A stretch of 64,000 nt of DNA from Yamagishiella unicocca (Eukaryota > Chlorophyta > Chlorophyceae > Chlamydomonadales > Volvocaceae), in contig BDSL01000007.1 in the NCBI GenBank assembly GCA_003116995.1, forward strand, positions 992,001 through 1,056,000, given 5' to 3'. Position 1 is the first letter of the stretch. The number at the start of each line of letters is the position of its first letter. The notes beneath the pieces were generated by a model. The model had not been told where the DNA came from. It ran no database searches and was given only the letters and a program-made list of their open reading frames with translations. Shown piece by piece: positions 12,022-22,900 of the stretch. The position numbers and the translations under genes were made by a program.

Positions 12022-12906
12022 TCAAGGCATTTTGACTGACAGGCTGGTGGTGGTGGAGACTGTGGCGCGAGCACCGCTGGATCCGCAGCAGCCCGAGGGC
12101 GCTGAGACGGGGGCGACGGACACCGGGGCCACCAGTACCGGTCCTTGAACAGGAGACGGGAAGGCGCCGGCACCGGCGCCGGCGCTGGCGGCGGCGCTGG
12201 CGGCGGCGTTGGCGGCGGCGCTGGCGGCGGCGTTGGCGGCCGCAGCGGCGTTGGCGGCGGCGGCAGCATTGGCGGCGGCGTTGGCTTGCGCAGTGGACTG
12301 GGCGGAGGCACCAGCAACAGGCGCCAGGCGCATCATTGGCGCGGGGGCGGCGACGGGCACAAAGGATACCTGCATGCACGTACACACGGCGCATTGGGAG
12401 TGCTCGCGGCTCAAGAGGTACACTGACGCAAGGCGGTACATCAACCCACGGCAATGCACAGCGCCCGTCCTGATCCTCAACCTCGCATCAACCCCCCCCC
12501 TCCACCTGGTGGTGTTGCTCCGGGAGCGACGGCGGGTTTCGGGACCTTTGACGCAAAGTACGGCAAGTACGACCTGATGAACGCATTTCCTTGGCTGCTG
12601 TAACGCTCGGGTTACTGTGCTGCGGTACATGTATTGTGGCGGGACACCCCAGCGCGCGCGTGTTGTTGCACCCACCATCGCGGGGGCAGCAGCAACTGGC
12701 ATGACGGCCGTTGGAACGTAGGTCACCGGAGCCACACTGACGTATCTCACAGGTGCCGCAGCCACATAGGTAACGGCCCTGGCGTTGGCGTTAGCGGCGG
12801 CGACGGCGGCAGCGTTGGCGTTGGCGTTGGCGACGGCGGCGGCATTGGCATTGGCGGCGGCGTAGGCGGCGGCATGGGCGCCGTAGAAGCCCTTGAGGCT
12901 GGACAA
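12022..12906 (-). CDS. Ala/Asn-rich low-complexity protein (doubtful)
   Basis: Two low-complexity blocks in the same frame look like exons: 12676-12906 (ANANA-type and VTYVP/VRYVS-type short repeats) and 12022-12369 (ANAAA/ASAAA runs ending in a Ser/Thr/Val tail). Between them, donor GTGGGT and acceptor TGCATGCAG bound a 306-nt stretch that is unlike the flanks in composition and would be removed in phase 0, though it contains no stop. No family is recognised. The 5' end is open: the frame begins at a TTG, and an acceptor-like CCCTTCCCAG lies just upstream, so an earlier exon is likely but was not found. It could also be an untranslated GC-repeat region. Confidence 0.35.
   Translation of the reverse strand: MSSLKGFYGAHAAAYAAANANAAAVANANANAAAVAAANANARAVTYVAAAPVRYVSVAPVTYVPTAVMPVAAAPAMVGATTRARWGVPPQYMYRSTVTRALQQPRKCVHQVVLAVLCVKGPETRRRSRSNTTRWRGGVDARLRIRTGAVHCRGLMYRLASVYLLSREHSQCAVCTCMQVSFVPVAAPAPMMRLAPVAGASAQSTAQANAAANAAAAANAAAAANAAASAAANAAASAAASAGAGAGAFPSPVQGPVLVAPVSVAPVSAPSGCCGSSGARATVSTTTSLSVKMP
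12130..12880. repeat. GGCGGCGTTGGCGGC-type GC repeats
   Basis: Two clusters (about 12170-12300 and 12780-12880) of imperfect GGCGGCG/GTTGGCG repeats. They account for the long open frames in several reading frames here. Confidence 0.8.
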
Positions 12907-14097
12907 CCTCCGGCCAAAACCTGGGAAGGGGCGGGGAGGGGAGGGAGCGCGCGCGGCATCCGCCAGGGCGGTGCGAGAGGGCGATCGAGTTACCTACCCT
13001 GTACAAGTAGAGAGCAGGGGAGCAGGCTCGTTAACGCAGGCAGGATCCCGGGTGCGGCAGCGATGAGTTGGGAGGATTTTGACGTGCAGGTCCGGGCGCT
13101 GAGTGGCTGGTGGCGCCTGACCGGGGGCCATCTGCGCCAAAAAGGGGTTGCTTGTTGCTTCGGCTGGCTGACCCACGGGCCGCTCAGCGCTCATCGGATC
13201 CGACCCTCCCTCGCACCGCGGAGTTTATGGCTTTGGAGGTCGGCAGTGGCTGCGGTAGCGGCAGCGGCAGCTCGGAGCACCACGAGGGCGACCAAGAGGG
13301 CGGCCAGCAGGGCGGCGGAGGGTGCGGAGTTGGCGTGACGTGCCATGGCGCTGGGTTTGGAGGCTTATGCGTGGTGCGCTAGGCGCCAAGGAGGTCTGTT
13401 GCGGAGGAGTGTCAGGAGCGTGTTGGGGAGGAAATGGGAGTGCCGGCGCCAGAGGATGCCGCGAACGAGGGCCCTCCCCCCCCGGTCCTTACGCCGACCC
13501 CCCCCCCCTCCCGTGCCCTCCGCACGCTGGACAGGTGAATCCCTCTGCCGCGACGGACCGGCGTTTCGAATCTTTTTACTTTGCGCGCTTCTTTGGCGAC
13601 CGTTAGCTGCATTAGTTGCCAGTTCATATCGCCACCGCGGTTTCTCCCTAGTAAGGCGGCGCGGTTGAAGCTACGCGCCAGCACCGGATGCGCAACCATG
13701 CGAATCGATATATTCTTTCCAATTTAACTATCGGTATCCGGGCTGGGATGGGCCATCGTCGGGCCTCGGTGCACCCCGCATCGCCACTCCCCCATTCGCC
13801 GTCCGGGTCCCGGTTCTCTGCTTTGCGCTCCACACTATCGCCCACGCGTTTCTTTGTCTCCACTTCACTCACCGTCGCCGAGTCCGGTTTTGAGGCCGGT
13901 CACGCAAGTCCAGTAGCCTGCACGCGCGTGCAGGTATCCGAAGGCTATTCACCAGGTACACTTCCCATGTCGAGGTACCAGTTATTTTATGTACCCCCCT
14001 CCGCCCGGTTGGATAGTTCCGTGGGACGACCCGTGAAGGAGCCGCGGGGCCTACCCCTGCCCCTCCTGCCCCAATGGGCTGGCCCCCTCCCCCCCAG
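12907..14097. other. No supported gene
   Basis: I searched this stretch on the + strand for the missing N-terminal exons of the E1-beta gene that follows and found none: there is no thiamine-enzyme motif and no GHGGHYHSQSPEA-type segment. C-rich tracts lie at 13480-13515. Short open frames at 13050-13700 have no recognisable content. Confidence 0.5.
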
Positions 14098-14785
14098 GTG
14101 CTGGTGCTGCAGCAGGCCGCCGCGCAGCTGGAGGAGCAAGACGGCATCAGCTGCGACGTCATTGACCTGAGGACGCTGGCGCCGTGGGTGGGTGGCGGGC
14201 AGGAGTGGGTGGGCACTGGGCAGAGGGCAGGGTTGGGCGGTGGCCGCCCCCACTCCTCCCCACCCGCACAACCCTGACCCCGCCCTCCCCCTCCCCTCCG
14301 CACCCGGTCACTCCCTCTTCCCCCCGGGCACTCTCCCCCCTCCTGGCTGCCCGCAGGACTCTGAGGCCGTGTGCGCCTCTGTGAGCAGGACGGGGCGGCT
14401 GGTGGTGGCGCACGAGGCGCCGCTGACGGGCGGTTTCGGAGCGGAGGTGGCGGCGACTGTGGTGGCGAGGTGGGGCCGGCGCGGGAGGTCAGGGACCCGC
14501 CTGCTGCTCCTTGCACATCCGGCACCACCCGACATGGCATACTGCTGTCCACCTGCCCACCCACCTGGCTGCCCCGCTCCCCATCACTGTCTTTACACAC
14601 CCCCTCCTGCCCCTCCACCATGGCCACTGCGCCTGCCCACCCCCCAAAGGTGCTTCACCCGGCTTGAGTCCCCCCCGGTGCGCTGCTGCGGCGCCGACAC
14701 CCCCTTCCCGCTGGTGATGGAGCCCGTGTACCTGCCGGGGGTGGCTCGGGTGGTGGACGCGGTGAGGCAGACGGTGGCCTTCTGA
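14098..14785 (+). pseudogene. BCKDHB-like: 3' exons of 2-oxoisovalerate dehydrogenase E1-beta
   Basis: Three exons in good order, 14098-14187, 14357-14469 and 14650-14785, encode 112 aa. They match the C-terminal domain of the branched-chain 2-oxoacid dehydrogenase E1 beta subunit (mitochondrial, Val/Leu/Ile breakdown). Landmarks are CDVIDLRTLAPW, TGRLVVAHEAPLTGGFGAEV and GADTPFPLVMEPVYLPG, then a normal stop. A pyrimidine-rich acceptor (CCCCCCAG) precedes the first exon, so it was once an internal exon. The N-terminal two thirds (cofactor-binding half) are not found upstream. This is either a duplicated gene end or a gene broken by rearrangement; the frames show no decay, so the copy is young. 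The E2-binding C-terminus alone should have no activity. Confidence 0.85.
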
Positions 14786-15650
14786 GGCACCTGGGCGTGG
14801 GGTTGCACAACTGGCAGAGGGGGCTGGGGGCCCACAACAGGTGACAGCCCATAACGTGTGAACAGTTATGGTAATAATGGGAATAATAATGTATGTGACT
14901 GTGTTGCGGCGCCGGGTTGCGGCTGCTGTTGTGGTGGGTGCGAGGTTGGGCGGCCCCTCAGAGGCACCTGTTGGTGCTGGCAGCTGGCTAGAGGTGCAGC
15001 TTAGCGGTGGAACATAGTACGGCAATGTACAATACGAGGCGAACGAGTTCAGGATTGTTTATATCTATGGTTTAATTATGGTGCACCGCCCACCTGGGCC
15101 CCGAGTCACCATGTGCCTGCCTTGCCTCGCGGTGCAAACATGGGCCATCGTGGGGACACCCTCCCTTCAGCAGACTATTACTAATCAACTACCTGAAGTA
15201 CTGGGGAGTGAGACAGTCAGAAGGCATACATCGGTATGGTTTCGAGGAAGACCCGTGGATGCCCGAAAAAACCGTTCAGAACAGACGTTTTGGGGTGGCT
15301 TGCCAGTAGGTGTGCCAGGGTGTCTGCCTGCCTTATGGTGTGGACACAATACTTGCTAGCTAGCTACTTGCAAACCTTGCCGACATGGCGCAGATGACGG
15401 AGGGAGAGTGGTGCCTGGATGGTAGGATGGATGGCTGCACTGAGCCCAGGTGGCTTGCAGGGACCTGGACCAGCGAGCCTGGAGGCTTACTTGTTCAGGC
15501 GATGCTGTAAGGCAGCGGTTTAGTCATTTAGGACGGCCAGTCAACAATACAGGACCCCCTTTGCACCTGTCTGTGTAGATCACTTCGATGGCTGCTGGCC
15601 GTCCTACAATACCTTCAAAGATCAAACATAGCTGCTGAGTACTAGTCTTG
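14786..15650. other. Intergenic, repeat remnants
   Basis: No gene seen. A ~44-bp motif at 15247-15290 recurs at 56585-56628 and, less well, at 62721-62772, both inside introns of other genes. Confidence 0.5.
15247..15290 (+). repeat. Dispersed ~44-bp motif, copy 1
   Basis: Contains GAAGACCCGTGGATGCCCG followed by an A-rich stretch, then CCGTTCAGAACAGACG. A close copy lies at 56585-56628 and a weaker one at 62721-62772. It is probably the end of a small mobile element; boundaries were not found. Confidence 0.6.
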
Positions 15651-16310
15651 TTACAGTGGGCTCCAGACCAAAAGGCAGAACCACCGGGCACATCACCGGA
15701 CACCGAAGGAGATGAAAGAGACCCAGCCGCACCGCAGCAATGCAAACCACCAAGACACCAGTCAACAGTCCAGAGGCAGAAGCAGCCAGCACCCCAATGG
15801 GAATTTGCGCTGTGGCTTTCCCCCAATTAGGAACCGACAACCAACACACCTAGCAACTGGTGATCCAGTGGAGCGCCAGGGCGCCACCACGCCACCACCA
15901 GACAATCTCCTCTCATCTCAGAAACCACAAGCCCCAAGCAGTTACCACCACCCAGGAACAAGGAAACAAGAAGCAAGTAGTAAACCCAGCCAACACACAG
16001 CCAGGCCCGAAGTCATGTCGTCCGACCCCGTACACACAAGGCGACTGGAAACTACCCGCAGATAAGGGTGCTGCAGCCCCACAGCGGCCCAACCCTTCCA
16101 GGGAACTGCCAACGCTGCAAACCCCGAAGAAGGGCCCCAAACCCCACCACACCACGGTGGATGGCACGATCCTGTAGATCAAACCCAGGGACCACAGGGG
16201 GCCCAGCCCCTGAACTCTACAGGGCCGCAGCCATAACCCGGCGCCCAATTTCCGTTCGGGGGAAGAGCGGGGTTATTCACACATTTCCCCCCTAACCCCG
16301 AAATTTCCAT
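15651..16310 (+). repeat. Diverged R1-family element
   Basis: Begins TTACAGTGGGCTCCAGACC like the R1 copies at 6970 and 55101, then diverges. The following 400 bp are open on the + strand and read Pro/Gln/Lys/Arg-rich in two overlapping frames, similar in character to the stretch after the 6970 copy. This suggests a retroelement with a basic ORF1-like product. It ends near an imperfect inverted repeat (GTTCGGGGGAA and TTCCCCCC) at about 16254-16297, directly downstream of the NACHT-WD40 stop. Confidence 0.5.
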
Positions 16311-16379
16311 GGCCGAAACGGCAGCCAGGACATCCACATCCCAGACGCAGGTTTGCACGCCCAGGGGTGCCCGTACCGA

Positions 16380-19300
16380 TCAACATTTACCCGTGCCGGA
16401 TCTGCTGTCCCAGATGCGCACAGATTCGTCCCCACTGCCGCTGGCTACCTGCTCGCCGTTCGGGCTGAAGGCCACACTGGTAACCGTGTCCGTGTGACCC
16501 TGCAGGGTGGCGCTGCACTGGCCCGTGGCTGTGTCCCAGATGCGCACAGAGTCGTCCCAACTGCCGCTGGCTACCTGCTCGCCGTTCGGGCTGAAGGCCA
16601 CACTGGTAACCTGCTGCGTGTGACCCTGCAGTGGGGCGCTGCACTGGCCCGTGGCTGTGTCCCAGATGCGCACAGAGTTGTCCTCACTGCCGCTGGCTAC
16701 CTGCTCGCCGTTCGGGCTGAAGGCCACACTGGTAACCGTGTCCGTGTGACCCTGCAGTGTGGCGCTGCACTGGCCCGTGGCTGTGTCCCAGATGCGCACA
16801 GAGTCGTCCCCACTGCCGCTGGCTACCTGCTCGCCGTTCGGGCTGAAGGCCACACTGGTAACCGTGTCCGTGTGACCCTGCAGGGTGGCGCTGCACTGGC
16901 CCGTGGCTGTGTCCCAGATGCGCACAGAGTCGTCCCAACTGCCGCTGGCTACCTGCTTGCCGTTCGGGCTGAAGGCCACACTGGTAACCCAGTGCGTGTG
17001 ACCCTGCAGTGTGGCGCTGCACTGGCCCGTGGCTGTGTCCCAGATGCGCACAGAGTTGTCCTCACTGCCGCTGGCTACCTGCTCGCCGTTCGGGCTGAAG
17101 GCCACACTGGTAACCCCGTGCGTGTGACCCTGCAGTGTGGCGCTGCACTGGCCCGTGGCTGTGTCCCAGATGCGCACAGAGTTGTCCCGACTGCCGCTGG
17201 CTATCTGCTCGCCGTTCGGGCTGAAGGCCACACTGGAAACCGTGTCCGTGTGACCCTGCAGTGTGGCGCTGCACTGGCCCGTGGCTGTGTCCCAGATGCG
17301 CACAGAGCCGTCCCAACTGCCGCTGGCTACCTGCTCGCCGTTCGGGCTGAAGGCCACACTGGTAACCGTGCGCGTGTGACCCTGCAGTGTGGCGCTGCAC
17401 TGGCCCGTGGCTGTGTCCCAGATGCGCACAGAGTCATCCTCACTGCCGCTGGCTACCTGCTCGCCGTTCGGGCTGAAGGCCACACTGGTAACCCAGTGCG
17501 TGTGACCCTGCAGTGTGGCGCTGCACTGGCCCGTGGCTGTGTCCCAGATGCGCACAGAGCCGTCCCCACTGCCGCTGGCTACCTGCTCGCCGTTCGGGCT
17601 GAAGGCCACACTGGTAACCGTGCGCGTGTGACCCTGCAGTGTGGCGCTGCACTGGCCCGTGGCTGTGTCCCAGATGCGCACAGAGTCATCCTCACTGCCG
17701 CTGGCTACCTGCTCGCCGTTCGGGCTGAAGGCCACACTGGTAACCCAGTGCGTGTGACCCTGCAGTGTGGCGCTGCACTGGCCCGTGGCTGTGTCCCAGA
17801 TGCGCACAGAGCCGTCCCCACTGCCGCTGGCTACCTGCTCGCCGTTCGGGCTGAAGGCCACACTGGTAACCTGCTGCGTGTGACCCTGCAGTGTGGCGCT
17901 GCACTGGCCATTGGCTGTGTCCCAGATGCGCACAGAGTTGTCCCAACTGCCGCTGGCTACCTGCTTGCCGTTCGGGCTGAAGGCCACACTGGTAACCTGC
18001 TGCGTGTGACCCTTCAGTGTGGCGCTGCACTGGCCCGTGGCTGTGTCCCAGATGCGCACAGAGTCGTCCCAACTGCCGCTGGCTACCTGCTTGCCGTTCG
18101 GGCTGAAGGCCACACTGGTAACCTGCTGCGTGTGACCCTTCAGTGTGGCGCTGCACTGGCCCGTGGCTGTGTCCCAGATGCGCACAGAGTCGTCCCAACT
18201 GCCGCTGGCTACCTGCTCGCCGTTCGGGCTGAAGGCCACACTGGTAACCGTGTGCGTGTGACCCTGCAGTGTGGCGCTGCACTGGCCCGTGGCTGTGTCC
18301 CAGATGCGCACAGAGTTGTCATAACTGCCGCTGGCTACCTGCTCGCCGTTCGGGCTGAAGGCCACACTGGTAACCGTGTGCGTGTGACCCTGCAGTGTGG
18401 CGCTGCACTGGCCCGTGGCTGTGTCCCAGATGCGCACAGATTCGTCCCCACTGCCGCTGGCTACCTGCTCGCCGTTCGGGCTGAAGGCCACACTGGTAAC
18501 CTGCTGCGTGTGACCCTGCAGTGTGGCGCTGCACTGGCCCGTGGCTGTGTCCCAGATGCGCACAGAGTTGTCCCAACTGCCGCTGGCTACCTGCTTGCCG
18601 TTCGGGCTGAAGGCCACACTGGTAACCTCGTGCGTGTGACCCTTCAGTGTGGCGCTGCACTGGCCCGTGGCTGTGTCCCAGATGCGCACAGAGTTGTCCC
18701 GACTGCTGCTGGCTACCTGCTCGCCGTTCGGGCTGAAGGCCACACTGGTAACCTGCTGCGTGTGACCCTGCAGTGTGGCGCTGCACTGGCCCGTGGCTGT
18801 GTCCCAGATGCGCACAGAGTTGTCATAACTGCCGCTGGCTACCTGCTCGCCGTTCGGGCTGAAGGCCACACTGGTAACCTCGTGCGTGTGACCCTTCAGT
18901 GTGGCGCTGCACTGGCCCGTGGCTGTGTCCCAGATGCGCACAGAGTTGTCCCGACTGCTGCTGGCTACCTGCTCGCCGTTCGGGCTGAAGGCCACACTGG
19001 TAACCCCGCTCGTGTGACCCTGCAGTGTGGCGCTGCACTGGCCCGTGGCTGTGTCCCAGATGCGCACAGATTTGTCCGAACTGCCGCTGGCTACCTGCTC
19101 GCCATTCGGGCTGAAGGCCACACTGGTAACCCCGTGCGTGTGACCCTGCAGTGTGGCGCTGCACTGGCCCGTGGCTGTGTCCCAGATGCGCACAGAGTTG
19201 TCCCAACTGCCGCTGGCTACCTGCTCGCCGTTCGGGCTGAAGGCCACACTGGTAACCCAGTGCGTGTGACCCTGCAGTGTGGCGCTGCACTGGCCCGTGG

Positions 19301-19901
19301 CTGTGTCCCAGATGCGCACAGAGTTGTCCCAACTGCCGCTGGCTACCTGCTTGCCGTTCGGGCTGAAGGCCACACTGGTAACCCAGTGCGTGTGACCCTG
19401 CAGTGTGGCGCTGCACTGGCCCGTGGCTGTGTCCCAGATGCGCACAGATTTGTCCCCACTGCCGCTGGCTACCTGCTTGCCGTTCGGGCTGAAGGCCACA
19501 CTGGTAACCCCGCTCGTGTGACCCTGCAGTGTGGCGCTGCACTGGCCCGTGGCTGTGTCCCAGATGCGCACAGATTTGTCCCCACTGCCGCTGGCTACCT
19601 GCTCGCCGTTCGGGCTGAAGGCCACACTGGTAACCGTGTGCGTGTGACCCTGCAGTGTGGCGCTGCACTGGCCCGTGGCTGTGTCCCAGATGCGCACAGA
19701 GTTGTCATAACTGCCGCTGGCTACCTGCTCGCCGTTCGGGCTGAAGGCCACACTGGTAACCGTGTGCGTGTGACCCTGCAGTGTGGCGCTGCACTGGCCC
19801 GTGGCTGTGTCCCAGATGCGCACAGAGTTGTCCCGACTGCCGCTGGCTAGCTGTGTGTTGTCCGGGCTGAAGGCCACACTGGTAACGCAGCCCGTGTGAC
19901 C
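16380..19901 (-). repeat. 126-bp coding tandem array (28 WD40 units)
   Basis: Twenty-eight head-to-tail copies of a 126-bp unit fill one exon without interruption. Long tracts are identical between copies even at third codon positions, a sign of concerted evolution by unequal exchange or gene conversion. Differences cluster in the codons for positions 4 and 5 (after GHT), 16 (E/K), 23 and 25 (either side of the Asp of SxD) and 42 (Q/K), counting GH as 1-2. Repeats 18-19 and 20-21 are nearly the same pair, so exchanges also copied multi-unit blocks. Confidence 0.97.
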
Positions 19902-22900
19902 CTGCGATGTTGAAGTTGGAGAAGGGGGGCCGATGTAAGACAAGCCAGGACGAGGGGGGCGCGGCGGGGTTTGTGGTGGGGAGGTTCGGGCCGGCGTTGG
20001 GGGGGCTCAGGGGGGAATGGAATGCGGTGGGGTCGGCGCGGGAGTCGGGGGGGGGGGTTACTGTGGGGGGTGGGGAGAGGGGACATGCGGAGGTGAGACA
20101 CAGCGACGCCTGGCTAAATGGTGTACAGGGTGGAGAGACACGATGGGATCCGGGGGGGTTGTGTGTGGCGGGTTCCGGGGGTTTCGGGGGATGTTTAAAA
20201 CCCGTATACGCCCGGGGGGGTTTGGCCAAAACCCCCCCCCAGGGGTTTCGGGGGGGGGTTGGCAAACCCCCCCCCCCGGGGGTTTCGGGGGGGGTTGGCA
20301 AAAACCCCCCGGGGGTTTCGGGGGGGGGTTGGCAAAAACCCCGTGCGTACGAAAGGGGGGTCGGTGGGGGGGATGCAGTGGGGTCATGAGGGGTCATGGG
20401 ATCTATTGGGGTCCTAAGGCGGTATAGTGGGGATGGTGTGGTGTCAGGGCTGGGACCAGGTTAAGGTTGTGTCAAGAGTGGTGTCAGGCCGGGAAGGGGG
20501 CGATATGACGGCAGTGTCGGGTCAGGGTCGAGGCATTGTGGAGCTTAGGCTTTCATTAGGAGATGGGGGAGGGGGTGGGAAGAGGATCATATAGGCTTCT
20601 GTTCTCACCAGCACTGCTCGACATGCTGTCCAGTCACCCCTGGATGGTGGCAGGCACATGCGGGTCCTCCAGAGCGGCTTGGCCTTGTCAACCGCTGCCT
20701 GGTACAGCTCGGTGTTGCAAGGCAGGGTTGCAACAGCGTGCATTGCTAGCTCGCCCTCTGACTGACCCTGCAAGTGGGCCTTCTCAGCTGACAGCCAACG
20801 TAACATATCGTGGCTGTACGTTGTGTGCGACTCCATGGCACCTAGGGCACCAATGACAGCAGGGATGTTGCCGGTGTCGATGATAGCCTTAAGGAAGCTC
20901 CAATCACACAACATGGAATCCAAACAGCGTACTGCATCACCACCCGGCTTGTACTGCACTGCTACAGCCAAGTGAGCCACCATGTACTTGAGCATGTATG
21001 AAGAGCCGCTGCTGACTACAGAACCTGAAGACGGCAGTTTCCAGGTCTCAGCCAGGTGCAGACCTATGCGGGTATGGCCATCTCCACTTTGAGCTGCATG
21101 CTTGTCACTCTGGGTGGGATCGCACAGCCAGTCTGCCAGGGTCTTGTGCACCTGGAGGTGGGGCATGGGATCACCGTGCAAGCATGTGCAAGGAAATGAA
21201 AACAGCTTGCATGTATGACAGGCGTGGTAGGAATGGAACAACCCGCACCAGAAGCTTCCTGGGTATGTGATGGTAATTCCAACTCGTCCATGCCCACTGC
21301 ATGCGTGGCTAGCTTCCCCCCTCCCCTCCACCCCCAATTCTGCCCCCCTCCGCCCCCCACCCCGGAACCCACTAGCCCCCTGTCGGAACCCACTAGCCCC
21401 CTGTCGGAACCCACTAGCCCCCTCTGCTTTCAGAACCTATGAGCCCTGCTTTCCGCACCGTGTGAAGGTGGTGCTCATCCACGAAGAACAGCGTGGGGAA
21501 CCCGGGTAGCTTCTCTATGGCGCCACCAAGGCCTAGCTGCTGGATGAAGGATTGTGACAGGGGCTCCTTGGCAGCCACCACTACGGCCACCAGGGCAGCC
21601 ACCCAGTCAGCATCATCGCGGCTGAGCTTGCCATACGCAGACTCAAAGATTCGTTGGAAAAGGCTGTAGACGTCGGCCTGCTGGGGTGAACCAGCTGGGA
21701 AGGTGGTGGGGACTGAACGCTTGTGTCCAACCCTGATGGCTGCTTCAACTGTGTAGTACACCATCATGCTGCTGCCAGCCGCTGTCACCGTGCCACTGCC
21801 GGCTGTGGTGTATAAGTTTGCGGGCGACATCCGCACCACACTGTCCTGAAACGTGCGCTTTAGGCAGGGAATTATCTGGCCCGCCGCCGCGTCAGGTCGG
21901 GTGGTAAATACGAAGCGAACATAAGGCGGTAGGTCCTTCAAGTGGGTGGTGATGAGCAGCAGCATGGTATTGCCACATGCAACTGGGCAAGTCCGCTTGC
22001 CCCTGCTGCTGCCACCGCCGCTGCTTGCCGCCTGCGGCTGCTGCAGCTGCTCGTCCAGCGGATCTGCCTCGTCCAAAGCATCCAGAAGAATAACCACCTG
22101 TGGCAGCTCCGTGTTGTTCATGAGCGCCCGACTGTCATTGCTGAATGGCCGCATGATGAGCATGTCGAACGCTTCCTTCATATCCCTTAGCAGGGCCACC
22201 TTGGCCACGTCCAGCTCCAGCAGAAGCTCTCCGAACCACGGAAGCCTGTGAGGCACACACGCAGCAAGCGGCAAGGCACTATGATGCTTAGCTGCCCATT
22301 CCATGTTTTGTGAGGGCTTAAGCAATCGGCTGCCCACGTCTTAGTTGCGCAAACCAGACGCTATGGTGCTTAGCTGCTGGTCCTGTGTTTGTGAGAGCTT
22401 AAGCAGTCGGCCGCCCATGCCTTTGTGCAGCCTTAGTTGTGCGAGCTAAACATACTTAGTTGTCCCGCGCCTGTTAAAACAAGCACCCCCGGGATAGCTA
22501 GCCTTGTCCCAAATGATGACCGACAGTTCAGGACCATGTGACACCAACAAGCATAACGAAAGACGGCCGCCTTGCCGCAATGCAAATGCCCAAAACCACC
22601 CCGTCGGAGAGCCACTCGATTAGCAAGCTACCCGCTGGACCCAACTCCCCTCAAGCCACCGAACAGTGAGGCGTGAAGTCCTCAACACACTTGCCTGCGA
22701 AACCGCCCACCTAAACCTCCTTTTGCCCACATTGACTGCTTTTTCAGTATCCGCTTCCATCCTTCCTCTGGATAATATGCTCACCGGTCTGATAGCTGGA
22801 ATGCCAGGCTCTTGATGACTTGTACAGGGTCCAGACGACGCTGGTCAGAGTACTTGATGAAGTGGTAAGCGGTGATGGCATCCGGAAACGATTTTACCAG

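Noticed and set aside
16353..19850. Long open frame on the + strand (about 1165 codons) opposite the WD40 array
   Set aside because: The 126-bp unit is a multiple of three and happens to lack stops in this frame, so the frame stays open through all copies. Its translation has no domain and the - strand gives perfect WD40 repeats.
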